From the NCBI GenBank assembly GCA_002423705.1, contig DINW01000077.1:87037-96183 (forward strand): DNA of 9,147 nucleotides, in the 5' to 3' direction. Below are positions 1-6,369 of this stretch, piece after piece. Each line of letters opens with the position of its first letter. The stretch's first letter is position 1. The position numbers were made by a program, and so were the translations under genes. Source of the DNA: Clostridium sp. UBA5530 (lineage in GTDB: Bacteria; Bacillota; Clostridia; Clostridiales; Clostridiaceae). Below the pieces are notes generated by a model. That model had not been told where the DNA came from. It made no database searches and was given only the letters and a program-made list of their open reading frames with translations.

Positions 1-102
1 CCTAAAGTATTAGACTATTTATACTTAATAAATTCTGGTGAAATAAAGGAAGAGGATTTTTTTAATTATATTGATAGACAAAAAACTGATTTTCCAATGT
101 AG
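1..102 (+). CDS. 3' end of an unidentified gene (partial)
   Basis: Reading from base 1 in frame 1 gives 33 codons and then TAG at 100-102. The visible C-terminal tail is hydrophilic and acidic (SGEIKEEDFF followed by NYIDRQKTDF) and ends in PM. It has no membrane segment and no motif I recognise, so I give it no function. The gene runs in the same direction as the oxidoreductase that follows, with an 88 bp gap that contains a copy of the intergenic repeat. It may belong to the same sugar locus, but the sequence does not prove that. Confidence 0.6.
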   Translation, partial: PKVLDYLYLINSGEIKEEDFFNYIDRQKTDFPM

Positions 103-111
103 CAAACCTCC

Positions 112-160
112 AGTTGAAAATTATCCTATCTAGGAGAGTAGCTACTTTTATAACATAAGT
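112..160 (+). repeat. Intergenic structured repeat, copy 1 (probably truncated)
   Basis: The core at 126-146 (CTATCTAGGAG followed by AGTAGCTACT) matches copy 3 at 3702-3722 with three mismatches. The flanking AGTTGAA at 112-118 is also shared with copy 3. The 3' arm that closes the hairpin in copies 3 and 4 (CAGATAA) is not found here, so this copy looks degenerate or truncated. AGTAGCTACT is itself a perfect palindrome. The copy ends about 15 bases before the ribosome binding site of the oxidoreductase gene. Confidence 0.6.
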
Positions 161-174
161 GAAATGACAATTGT

Positions 175-182
175 AAGGAGGG
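175..182 (+). promoter_or_regulatory. Ribosome binding site that sets the oxidoreductase start
   Basis: AAGGAGGG lies 8 bases before the ATG at 191. An in-frame ATG at 164 would extend the protein by nine residues but has no purine-rich site before it, and this Shine-Dalgarno would then lie inside the coding region. The start at 191 is therefore preferred. Confidence 0.85.
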
Positions 183-190
183 TGATTAAT

Positions 191-1543
191 ATGGATAAAA
201 TCAACTATGGTAATAGGGAAATTCCTATATTATATGATGTAGATTGTTGTGTTTGTGGAGGAGGAACAGCTGGAGCTTCAGCAGCTATAATGGCTTCAAG
301 GGAAGGACTAAATACAGTTGTAGTTGAAAAGGGTATAGTCCTTGGAGGATCTCAAACCCAAGGATTAGTATTGCCATTTATGCCAACCTATGTAGAGGGA
401 AGTGATACTCCTTTAATAACTGAGATAAAGGAGAGAATGCTAAAAGAAGGCATTGATATGGATGATAAAGCAACCACCTTTGGATGGTTCAACCCTGAAA
501 AGATAGCATATATATATGATGAAATGCTAAAGGAAGCTAGGGGGGAAGTTCTATATAATGCCACACTAATTGATTCTATAGTTGAACATGAGGAGATCAA
601 GTATGTAATTGTTCATACAATAGAAGGACTCCAGGCTATTAAAGCAAAGACCTTTATTGATGCCACAGGGGATGCAGTATTATCGAGACTTAGCGGAATA
701 AAGGTGGAAGCAGGCTACGAAAAGACAGGAAACAATCAGCCTATGAGTTTTAGATTTGAAATGGGCGGTATAGACTTAGAAAAACTGTCAAATTTCATAG
801 ATTCTATTAATTGTAAATGGTGCGCAACTAAACCTCCATATTTTGAAATTGCCATGGCTAGAGGAAGAGAAATCAAATATGACATAGAACCTATATTTGT
901 AAAGGGTTATGAAAATGGAGAGCTTACATTAGAGGATATAGAATATTTCCAAGGATTCACCATAATTGGCAAACCAGGATTTATGTCCATGAATTGTCCT
1001 GAAATACCTGTTGAATATAAATCTACTAAGGCTATAGATGTAAGCAAGGCTGTTGTAAAAGGAAGGGCTATGATTCAAAGAATAAGCAAGTTCTTAAAGA
1101 AAAATATGCCTGGCTTTGAAAATTCCTTTGTAAGCAGAGAGGCATCTATGATTGGTGTAAGAGAATCCTTTAGAATAAAAGGGGTTTACTTTATGACAGA
1201 GGAGGACTACTATAGTCGAAGAACCTTCCAGGATGCTGTGGCTAAAACTGCTTGGTATATAGATGCCCATGGAGAAAAGGTGGGAGACTATCTAGAAAAG
1301 GGTGAATACTACGAAATACCTTATAGGGCATTAGTTACTAATGAAGTTAAGAATCTAATAGTTGGAGGTAGATGTATTTCCGCTAGTTTTATATTGCAAG
1401 CATCTATGAGAATACAACCAAGTTGTATGTCCATTGGAGAAACTGCAGGAGTTGCAGCAAAATATTCTGTGGAAAACAATATACCTTTAAATAAAATACA
1501 ATGGGAAAAGGTTGATGATTCAATAAAGCCTTATAAAAAATAG
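191..1543 (+). CDS. FAD-dependent oxidoreductase (PF12831 type)
   Basis: A predicted cytoplasmic flavoprotein of 450 aa. The N-terminus has a Rossmann dinucleotide-binding site: a beta strand into CVCGGGTAGASAA (residues about 20-32), then VVVEK with the ribose-binding acid E46, then LGGSQTQG around 51-58. The C-terminus has the matching flavin-binding end found in this family, IVGGRCISASF followed by an ASMRIQPSCM segment and GETAGVAA. There is no signal peptide, membrane segment or iron-sulfur cysteine cluster. Family members oxidise or reduce small organic substrates, and the substrate cannot be read from sequence. The gene lies 39 bases before a ROK sugar kinase, probably as one operon, and near a MurP-like PTS, so a sugar or sugar-derived substrate is a fair inference. 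The start at 191 follows a strong AAGGAGG. Confidence is high for the family and low for the reaction. Confidence 0.9.
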   Translation: MDKINYGNREIPILYDVDCCVCGGGTAGASAAIMASREGLNTVVVEKGIVLGGSQTQGLVLPFMPTYVEGSDTPLITEIKERMLKEGIDMDDKATTFGWFNPEKIAYIYDEMLKEARGEVLYNATLIDSIVEHEEIKYVIVHTIEGLQAIKAKTFIDATGDAVLSRLSGIKVEAGYEKTGNNQPMSFRFEMGGIDLEKLSNFIDSINCKWCATKPPYFEIAMARGREIKYDIEPIFVKGYENGELTLEDIEYFQGFTIIGKPGFMSMNCPEIPVEYKSTKAIDVSKAVVKGRAMIQRISKFLKKNMPGFENSFVSREASMIGVRESFRIKGVYFMTEEDYYSRRTFQDAVAKTAWYIDAHGEKVGDYLEKGEYYEIPYRALVTNEVKNLIVGGRCISASFILQASMRIQPSCMSIGETAGVAAKYSVENNIPLNKIQWEKVDDSIKPYKK

Positions 1544-1582
1544 AAACTTTTAGATAAGATATATTTTGAGGAGCGTAATAGT

Positions 1583-2464
1583 ATGAAAAATTTTATAGCT
1601 GTAGATATCGGAGGAACCTCAATTAAATATGGTATTGTAGAAGAAAATGGGGAAGTATTGTTTTCTAGCGAAACTCCTACGGAAGCAGAAAAAGGGGCAG
1701 AGAATTTAATAAAAATAGTTAAAAGCTTAATAAGTTCATTAATAAAAAAGTATAAGGATATACATGGCATAGGAGTAAGCACTGCTGGTGTAGTAGACAC
1801 GAAGGATGGCAGCATAATATATGCTAGTGATAACCTTCCAGGATATACAGGTACAAAATTAAAGTATATAATAGAAAAAGAATTCTCTATTAAGACTATT
1901 GTAAACAATGATGTAAATGCTGCAGCCTTAGCAGAAGCCTGGGTTGGTGCTGGCAGAAATGTAGATGACTTTTTTTGTATGACACTAGGAACAGGTATTG
2001 GAGGAGCTGTTATCATAAACAAAAAGCTCTACAAGGGAGTCAATTATAGAGCTGGAGAAATAGGATATTTAAATAAAATATCAGGGCAAAATATATATTA
2101 TGAGAAAAAAGCCTCAACTTCAGCTTTAGTAAAAATGGCTAAAGATGAAATAAAGGATTCTAGGGACATAGATGGAAAATTTATTTTTCACAAAGCTAAA
2201 CAGGGAGATAAATACTACTGTAATATAATAGATAATTGGGTAGAGGAAGTTTGTAAGGGTATTCAAAATGTGATTTATGTATTGGATCCAGGAGTTATAG
2301 TTATAGGTGGAGGAATATCTTTACAAAAAGATTATTTATTAGATAAAATAAAGGAAAGGTTACTAAATTTTTTACCTGAAGGTTTCACTACAAGCACTGA
2401 AATTGTTATGGCTCAATGTGGAAATGATGCAGGTTTAATCGGATCAGTATATGAATTTATCTGA
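1583..2464 (+). CDS. ROK-family sugar kinase lacking the zinc motif
   Basis: A protein of 293 aa, the usual length for a ROK kinase that transfers phosphate from ATP to a sugar hydroxyl in the cytoplasm. The phosphate-binding segment DIGGTSIK is at residues 8-15. The catalytic aspartate is D110 in NNDVNAAALAE. A second ATP-binding loop, GTGIGG, is at 136-141, and IGGGIS is at 241-246. The typical ROK zinc site (GEFGH plus CxCGxxGCxE) is missing: the region reads GEIGY (158-162) with Tyr in place of His, then YYEKKASTSAL with no cysteine cluster. This is the arrangement I associate with BglK-type beta-glucoside kinases, which makes phosphorylation of a glycoside or disaccharide possible; N-acyl hexosamine or glucose remain options. 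The gene has its own GAGGAG site (1569-1574) and follows the oxidoreductase by 39 bases. Its stop codon lies inside repeat copy 2. Confidence 0.92.
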   Translation: MKNFIAVDIGGTSIKYGIVEENGEVLFSSETPTEAEKGAENLIKIVKSLISSLIKKYKDIHGIGVSTAGVVDTKDGSIIYASDNLPGYTGTKLKYIIEKEFSIKTIVNNDVNAAALAEAWVGAGRNVDDFFCMTLGTGIGGAVIINKKLYKGVNYRAGEIGYLNKISGQNIYYEKKASTSALVKMAKDEIKDSRDIDGKFIFHKAKQGDKYYCNIIDNWVEEVCKGIQNVIYVLDPGVIVIGGGISLQKDYLLDKIKERLLNFLPEGFTTSTEIVMAQCGNDAGLIGSVYEFI

Positions 2465-2526
2465 TGTGTTCCTTCGTACCTTTTAAACTGGAAATAACAG
2501 CAGTTACCACCCTAGATAAGTTCAGC
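2457..2526 (-). repeat. Intergenic structured repeat, copy 2 (inverted)
   Basis: Read on the minus strand, the first 23 bases (AGCTGAACTTATC then TAGGGTGGTA) match the start of copy 3 (3694-3716) at 21 of 23 positions. Both copies end in CAGATAA. TTATCT (2457-2462) can pair with AGATAA (2514-2519), which closes the element. The plus strand also shares ATTTATCTG, TGT and a CTGGA..A.AACAGCAG block with copy 5, at nearly equal spacing. The element overlaps the stop codon of the ROK kinase and ends 40 bases before the RpiR-1 start. Confidence 0.75.
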
Positions 2527-2566
2527 TAAAATTAAGTTTTATTTGATAAATGAGTAGGAGATTTAT

Positions 2567-3424
2567 ATGAAAATTTTATCTATGATTAATAGTTTACAGA
2601 ATGACTTAACCAAATCTGAAAAAAAGTTATGCAAGTATTTAATAGAGGATCAGGATATAATCATTAGGTCTACAATTACACAGTTAGCAGAAGTAACTGG
2701 CATTAGTGATTCCACAATTATAAGGTTTTGTAGGAAGTTTGGATATAGCGGATTTCATGACTTTAAAATTGGGTTAGCCCAGGAGGTTTCAGCTTTAAAG
2801 GCAGAGGAAAAGGAAGAGATATTAAGTGGACCAATTGATGAGAATGATTCCATAGAAACCATAGCTAAAAAGTTTCACTCTATAAATATTGATGCTCTGC
2901 AGCAAACTATGGATTTAATGCACTACAATGAAATAAGCAGATGTGCAGAGATGATAATGAAAGCGAAGAAAGTACATTTTATAGGAATTGGTCACTCAGG
3001 GACAACTGCCCAAGATACCAAGTACAAATTTATGAGAACAGGTATTGACACAGATGTGTATACAGATGGACATACTATGATAATGATGGCTTCAATAATG
3101 AATAAAGATGATTTAGTATTTGCCATATCCCACTCAGGAAACACAGCTGAAGTTGTAAATTCTCTTAAGGTTGCAAAGGAAGCTGGAGCTAAAGTTATAT
3201 CTATAACCTGTGGCATAAATTCAAAGGTTATAGGTTATTCAGATGCTAGCATATTTTATGCTTCTACGGAAACTAAGTTTCAGACAGGGGCACTTTCAAC
3301 TAAAATAGCTCAATTTTTTGTGATCGATCTGATATATACAGAAGTCATAAGAAATAGCATAGACAAGATTTCATTAAAGATAAAAACTACCAAAGCATTG
3401 GATAATTTAATATCAAATCATTAA
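2567..3424 (+). CDS. RpiR/MurR-family transcriptional regulator 1 (HTH plus SIS)
   Basis: A DNA-binding regulator of 285 aa with the standard two-domain layout. The N-terminal HTH_6 domain spans about residues 1-75; ITQLAEVTGISDSTIIRFCR holds the recognition region and is followed by KFGYSGFHDFK. The C-terminal SIS phosphosugar-binding domain spans about 128-260, with FIGIGHSGTTAQ (138-149), SHSGNTAEV (188-196) and a GALSTKIAQ helix near 241-249. Such proteins bind a phosphosugar and release or grip operators of sugar genes. The ATG at 2567 follows TAGGAG. The gene sits between a kinase operon and the MurP-like permease and ends at a strong terminator. It could control the palindrome at 3533-3551, its own operon, or both. 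Ligand unknown. Confidence 0.93.
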   Translation: MKILSMINSLQNDLTKSEKKLCKYLIEDQDIIIRSTITQLAEVTGISDSTIIRFCRKFGYSGFHDFKIGLAQEVSALKAEEKEEILSGPIDENDSIETIAKKFHSINIDALQQTMDLMHYNEISRCAEMIMKAKKVHFIGIGHSGTTAQDTKYKFMRTGIDTDVYTDGHTMIMMASIMNKDDLVFAISHSGNTAEVVNSLKVAKEAGAKVISITCGINSKVIGYSDASIFYASTETKFQTGALSTKIAQFFVIDLIYTEVIRNSIDKISLKIKTTKALDNLISNH

Positions 3425-3450
3425 AAAGTGAAACCATGGTAATATATGAG

Positions 3451-3488
3451 TAGTCTTAGGTCAAAGCCTAGGGCTATTTTTTTTATTT
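3451..3488 (+). terminator. Rho-independent terminator after RpiR-1
   Basis: TAGTCTTAGG (3451-3460) pairs with CCTAGGGCTA (3467-3476) over ten continuous base pairs, including two G-U, around a TCAAAG loop. A run of eight T (3477-3484) follows directly. It lies 27 bases after the RpiR-1 stop and separates it from the permease region. Confidence 0.92.
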
Positions 3489-3532
3489 GCTAATTAATGA
3501 TTTACCGATATTTTAATAAATTACAAATATTA

Positions 3533-3551
3533 TATGAAAAAAAGTTTCATA
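3533..3551. promoter_or_regulatory. Candidate RpiR-type operator palindrome
   Basis: TATGAAA (3533-3539) and TTTCATA (3545-3551) form a perfect inverted repeat with a 5-base spacer (AAAAG). It sits in the 5' region of the permease gene next to AT-rich sequence that includes TATAAT at 3558-3563. TGAAA/TTTCA palindromes are plausible RpiR-family operators, and two RpiR regulators flank this region. The assignment is inference. No second full copy was seen in the window. Confidence 0.5.
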
Positions 3552-3557
3552 AATAAT

Positions 3558-3563
3558 TATAAT
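3558..3563 (+). promoter_or_regulatory. Candidate -10 box for the permease transcript
   Basis: TATAAT lies seven bases after the TATGAAA/TTTCATA palindrome. No convincing -35 box is at the right distance; the upstream position falls inside the palindrome. If used, it would give a leader of roughly 220 nt before the permease start, and a bound regulator would block it. In such AT-rich DNA this could be chance. Confidence 0.3.
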
Positions 3564-3600
3564 AATATAAAATAATAGTGTATTTTGGAACAAAGTACCA

Positions 3601-3638
3601 ACAGATCCCTAAGTCATTGATTAAAACCTTTAATCTGT
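3601..3638 (+). other. Alternative hairpins in the permease leader
   Basis: GATTAAA (3619-3625) and TTTAATC (3629-3635) form a perfect 7 bp stem with a 3-base loop. The outer ACAGAT (3601-3606) can instead pair with ATCTGT (3633-3638), which takes bases from the first stem, so the two folds exclude each other in part. No poly-T run follows, so this is not a terminator. The function is unknown. Confidence 0.35.
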
Positions 3639-3693
3639 GTAAAATTAAAATTGTAGTAAGGAAATAGACTATTTGGAATTTTATTGTATTATT

Positions 3694-3774
3694 AGTTGAA
3701 CTTATCTAGGGTCGTAGCTACTGCTATCTTCAACCTAAAAAGGGTAGAGTGTTACAGCAGGTAGACTCAGATAA
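3694..3774 (+). repeat. Intergenic structured repeat, copy 3 (best-formed)
   Basis: This copy folds by hand into one long hairpin. TTATCT (3702-3707) pairs with AGATAA (3769-3774). After a bulged A, GGGT (3709-3712) pairs with ACTC (3765-3768). After a CGTAG bulge, CTACTGCT (3718-3725) pairs with 3756-3764 with one bulged G. A small CCT/AGG hairpin sits in the apical region. The 5' part is shared with copies 1, 2 and 4, and the 3' CAGATAA with copy 2. The element ends 20 bases before the permease ATG, so it would lie in the 5' leader. Confidence 0.75.
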
Positions 3775-3794
3775 AATTTAAAAGGGGTGTTAAA

Positions 3795-5213
3795 ATGACA
3801 AATCAAGAACTATCAAAAAAGATTCTTGAATTGGTAGGTGGAAAAGAAAATGTGATTTCAGCAGTTAATTGCATGACCCGTCTTCGGATCTCTATTAAAG
3901 ACAAATCAAGAGTAAACCTTGAGGATTTGAAAAAAGTTGAAGGAGTCCTTGGAGTTGTAGAGGATGTTGCACTTCAAGTGGTTCTTGGGCCAGGAAAGGC
4001 TAAGAAGGTTTGTGACTTATTTACTCAAGATGCAGGGGTAGCTAATACAACTTCTACTGATTGGAAGGAAAATAAAGCTGCCATAAAGGCAGGTCAAAAG
4101 CAAAGTAAAGTTAAAACGGCTTTAAGAACCATAGCTGATATATTTATACCAATGCTTCCAGCAATCATAGCAGCTGGACTATTTAATGGCTTTGCCAGCT
4201 TAATAGGACAACTTGCACCAGCACAAATTGCTTCTAAAGAGGGATTTATCTTTATTTTGCAAACAGTATTCTCTCTTATAGGAGGAGGATTTTTAAGTTA
4301 TTTTGCTATTTATACAGGTATTAATTCAGCTAAGAAGTTTGGTGCTACTCCAGCTCTTGGAGGAATGATAGGCGCCATGTCAATAATGACACAAATAAAT
4401 ACTATTTCAGCATCTCTTGGACTTTTTAATGCTGATGTGCCTTTGAACTCCATATTAACTACAGGAAAAGGCGGAATTATAGGGGTTATCTTTGGAGTTT
4501 GGATTCTTGCAAAGGTTGAAAATGCAGTACGTAAGCATGTGCCTGATGTATTAGATCTTATAGTGACTCCATTTGTGTCACTATTAATAGTTACTATATT
4601 ATTTGTTTTAATCATAATGCCTGTTACTGGATACCTTTCAGATTGGTTAGTAAGTGGACTTTCATTGCTTATCAATTCAAGCAATCCTGTAGTTTCAGTA
4701 ATTTCAGGATATGTTTTAGCAGCAGTATTTTTACCAATGGTATTATTGGGATTACATCATGGACTTATCCCAATATATGCTATACAACTTCAGCAAATGG
4801 GTGGAGTTTCACTATTCCCTGTTCTTGCAATGGCAGGGGCTGGACAAGTTGGGGCAGCTATTGCTATATATATCAAGGCAAAAAGATGCGGCAATGATCG
4901 TTTAAGGAAAGTTATAGCTGGAGCCCTTCCAGCAGGCTTCTTAGGAGTTGGAGAACCTCTTATTTATGGAGTTACTCTTCCTATGGGAAAACCCTTTATA
5001 ACTGCAGGATTAGGAGCAGGATTTGGTGGTGCCTTTGTAATGCTTATGAAGGTTGTAGCTACAGCATGGGGTCCATCAGGACTTGTAGCAATTCCTCTTA
5101 TGAAGACAGCATCTATGATGCTTTATTATCTAATAGGATTAGTAATTGCATACATTGCAGGATTTATAATAACATCAATATTAATAAAAGAAAGTGATGT
5201 TGCAAATGTTTAG
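3795..5213 (+). CDS. PTS EIIBC permease, MurP-like
   Basis: A membrane sugar phosphotransferase of 472 aa. The EIIB domain (about 1-85) carries the phosphorylated cysteine C26 in NCMTRLRI and the GVLGVV and QVVLGPGKA segments. A linker (about 85-110) leads to the EIIC domain (about 110-465) with about ten hydrophobic segments, LGLHHGLIPIY (318-328), and the substrate motif GVGEPLIYGVTLP (384-396). Length and blocks such as MAGAGQVGAA and GPSGLVAIPLM resemble what I remember of E. coli MurP, the N-acetylmuramate permease. No EIIA domain is present, so a separate glucose-type EIIA must supply phosphate. The start follows AAAGGGGTG. A repeat copy and a palindrome lie in the leader and a terminator follows. 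No murQ is visible, so N-acetylmuramate is the leading but unproven substrate; other GlcNAc- or glucoside-type sugars are possible. Confidence 0.93.
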   Translation: MTNQELSKKILELVGGKENVISAVNCMTRLRISIKDKSRVNLEDLKKVEGVLGVVEDVALQVVLGPGKAKKVCDLFTQDAGVANTTSTDWKENKAAIKAGQKQSKVKTALRTIADIFIPMLPAIIAAGLFNGFASLIGQLAPAQIASKEGFIFILQTVFSLIGGGFLSYFAIYTGINSAKKFGATPALGGMIGAMSIMTQINTISASLGLFNADVPLNSILTTGKGGIIGVIFGVWILAKVENAVRKHVPDVLDLIVTPFVSLLIVTILFVLIIMPVTGYLSDWLVSGLSLLINSSNPVVSVISGYVLAAVFLPMVLLGLHHGLIPIYAIQLQQMGGVSLFPVLAMAGAGQVGAAIAIYIKAKRCGNDRLRKVIAGALPAGFLGVGEPLIYGVTLPMGKPFITAGLGAGFGGAFVMLMKVVATAWGPSGLVAIPLMKTASMMLYYLIGLVIAYIAGFIITSILIKESDVANV

Positions 5214-5256
5214 AATCAATTGAAAAATCATTGTAATTAAGTGTATAAGTGCATGA

Positions 5257-5313
5257 ACTAAAAAAGGCCATAGTAGGAGAATTTAAGATACTCTTACTAT
5301 GGTTCTTTTAGTT
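5257..5313. terminator. Long hairpin terminator after the permease, probably bidirectional
   Basis: AACTAAAA (5257-5264) through CCATAGTAGGAG (5268-5279) pairs with CTCTTACTATGG (5291-5302) through TTTTAGTT (5306-5313), with a few mismatches. This gives a stem of about 20 bp with an 11-base loop. The A-rich 5' arm and T-rich 3' arm fit a terminator working in both directions. It lies about 45 bases after the permease stop. Confidence 0.85.
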
Positions 5314-5393
5314 AAAATTAAATTCTTATAAAAAACTTAAAGTTGCATATAGAAGGTGTAATATATACATATAGCTAATTAATAAAAATATGA

Positions 5394-5474
5394 AGGTGAA
5401 CTTATCAAGTATCATAGCTACTTTTACATCTAGATTAAAAATGGAGGAATAAAAGTAGTTAGATATCAGATTAA
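5394..5474 (+). repeat. Intergenic structured repeat, copy 4
   Basis: GAACTTATC, AG and TAGCTACT align without gaps to copy 3 across the 5' arm, and ATCAGATTAA matches its 3' end. Paired arms: CTACTTTT (5418-5425) with AAAAGTAG (5451-5458), and TATC (5410-5413) with GATA (5462-5465). Several pairs differ from copy 3 on both sides while still pairing. The copy ends 43 bases before the TTG start of RpiR-2. Confidence 0.75.
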
Positions 5475-5517
5475 ATATTTACCCACATTGCAATTTTTAT
5501 AAAGGAAGTGGCAAAAG

Positions 5518-6357
5518 TTGAAAAGCATATTTTCTAAACTTGAAGAGACTAAAAAGGTAGCAAGTGAAACTGAAAAGTCTATCATTGGATATCTATTAAA
5601 AAATCCAGAAGAGGCAATGGAACTGAATATAAGACAGTTAGCAAATAGAACTTTTTCATCACCATCTACAATAATTAGAATGTGTAAAAGAGTTGGATTT
5701 GAAGGATATAAGGATTTTAGACAAGTTATGATTTATGAAATAGCCTTAAGAAAACAAGTAAAGGGACAAGAAGCTGGGGAAATTTTAAAGTCAGATAGTT
5801 TAAATGAAATAATTTCAAAAGTTACATATAAGAATATAGAGTCCTTAGAAAAAGGAGTAAAGTTGTTTGATACAGAAGTGCTAGAAAAATGTGTAGAACT
5901 TATCAAAGATGCAAAGAAAATTTGTTTGTATGGAATAGGGGCATCCCTTTGTGTTGCAAGAGATGCTTATTTAAAGTTCTTAAGGTTGAATAAATACTGT
6001 ACAATCAATGATGATTGGCATTCTCAACTGTTACAAGCAAAAAATATGAATGAAGAGGATGTAGGCCTTGTGATATCTTATTCAGGTCATACAGTTGAGG
6101 TTATAGAGTGTATGAGGGAAATGAAGAAAAATGGAGTGCCTATTATAGCCATAACGAGAAATACACCATCTTTAGTAGCGGAACTTAGTGATTATGCTAT
6201 ATATGTCCCATCAGATGAACCTATTCTTAGATCCGGAGCTATGTCATCTAGAATAGCTCAACTAAACGCCATAGATATTCTTTATACTGCTTTTGCAAAT
6301 AGAGAATACGATAATTCTCAAAAAGTTATCCAAAACAACTTTATTCCAAAACCATAA
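5518..6357 (+). CDS. RpiR/MurR-family transcriptional regulator 2 (HTH plus SIS), TTG start
   Basis: A second SIS-domain regulator, 279 aa, clearly diverged from RpiR-1. The HTH domain spans about residues 1-77, with IRQLANRTFSSPSTIIRMCK as the helix-turn-helix and RVGFEGYKDFR after it. The SIS domain spans about 125-260, with YGIGASLCVA (138-147), SYSGHTVEV (187-195) and GAMSSRIAQ (240-248). The start is TTG at 5518: an in-frame TAA at 5500-5502 excludes anything further upstream, the next ATG is about 35 codons into the HTH domain, and AAAGGAAG (5501-5508) gives a usable ribosome site. The weak start may keep the level low. It lies directly after the permease terminator, so it is probably a separate unit, and is a candidate MurR-type regulator of the permease. 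Phosphosugar ligand unknown. Confidence 0.92.
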   Translation: MKSIFSKLEETKKVASETEKSIIGYLLKNPEEAMELNIRQLANRTFSSPSTIIRMCKRVGFEGYKDFRQVMIYEIALRKQVKGQEAGEILKSDSLNEIISKVTYKNIESLEKGVKLFDTEVLEKCVELIKDAKKICLYGIGASLCVARDAYLKFLRLNKYCTINDDWHSQLLQAKNMNEEDVGLVISYSGHTVEVIECMREMKKNGVPIIAITRNTPSLVAELSDYAIYVPSDEPILRSGAMSSRIAQLNAIDILYTAFANREYDNSQKVIQNNFIPKP

Positions 6358-6369
6358 AAATATCAATAT

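Noticed and set aside
164..190. Upstream ATG giving nine extra residues on the oxidoreductase
   Set aside because: It has no ribosome site, and AAGGAGGG at 175-182 would fall inside the coding region; 191 is the better start.
388..600. Minus-strand open frame inside the oxidoreductase gene, and similar minus-strand frames at 1531-2022, 2992-3216, 4310-4684, 7530-7757 and 7971-8369
   Set aside because: They lie opposite well-supported genes, have no family motifs or ribosome sites, and read as reverse-strand shadows.
2500..2520. T-box-like AGGGTGG on the minus strand of repeat copy 2
   Set aside because: Only AGGGTGG-A-C agrees with the T-box consensus. There is no Stem I, specifier loop or terminator, and the strand points into the 3' end of the ROK gene.
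3700..3774. SAM-I riboswitch, suggested by CTTATC-AG at the start and AGATAA at the end
   Set aside because: The conserved GGNNGAGGGA and GGCCC core is absent and the element is too short. Only the closing stem looks alike.
4643..4897. Overlapping plus-strand frame inside the permease gene
   Set aside because: It is an out-of-frame reading of a conserved EIIC region with no motif or ribosome site of its own.
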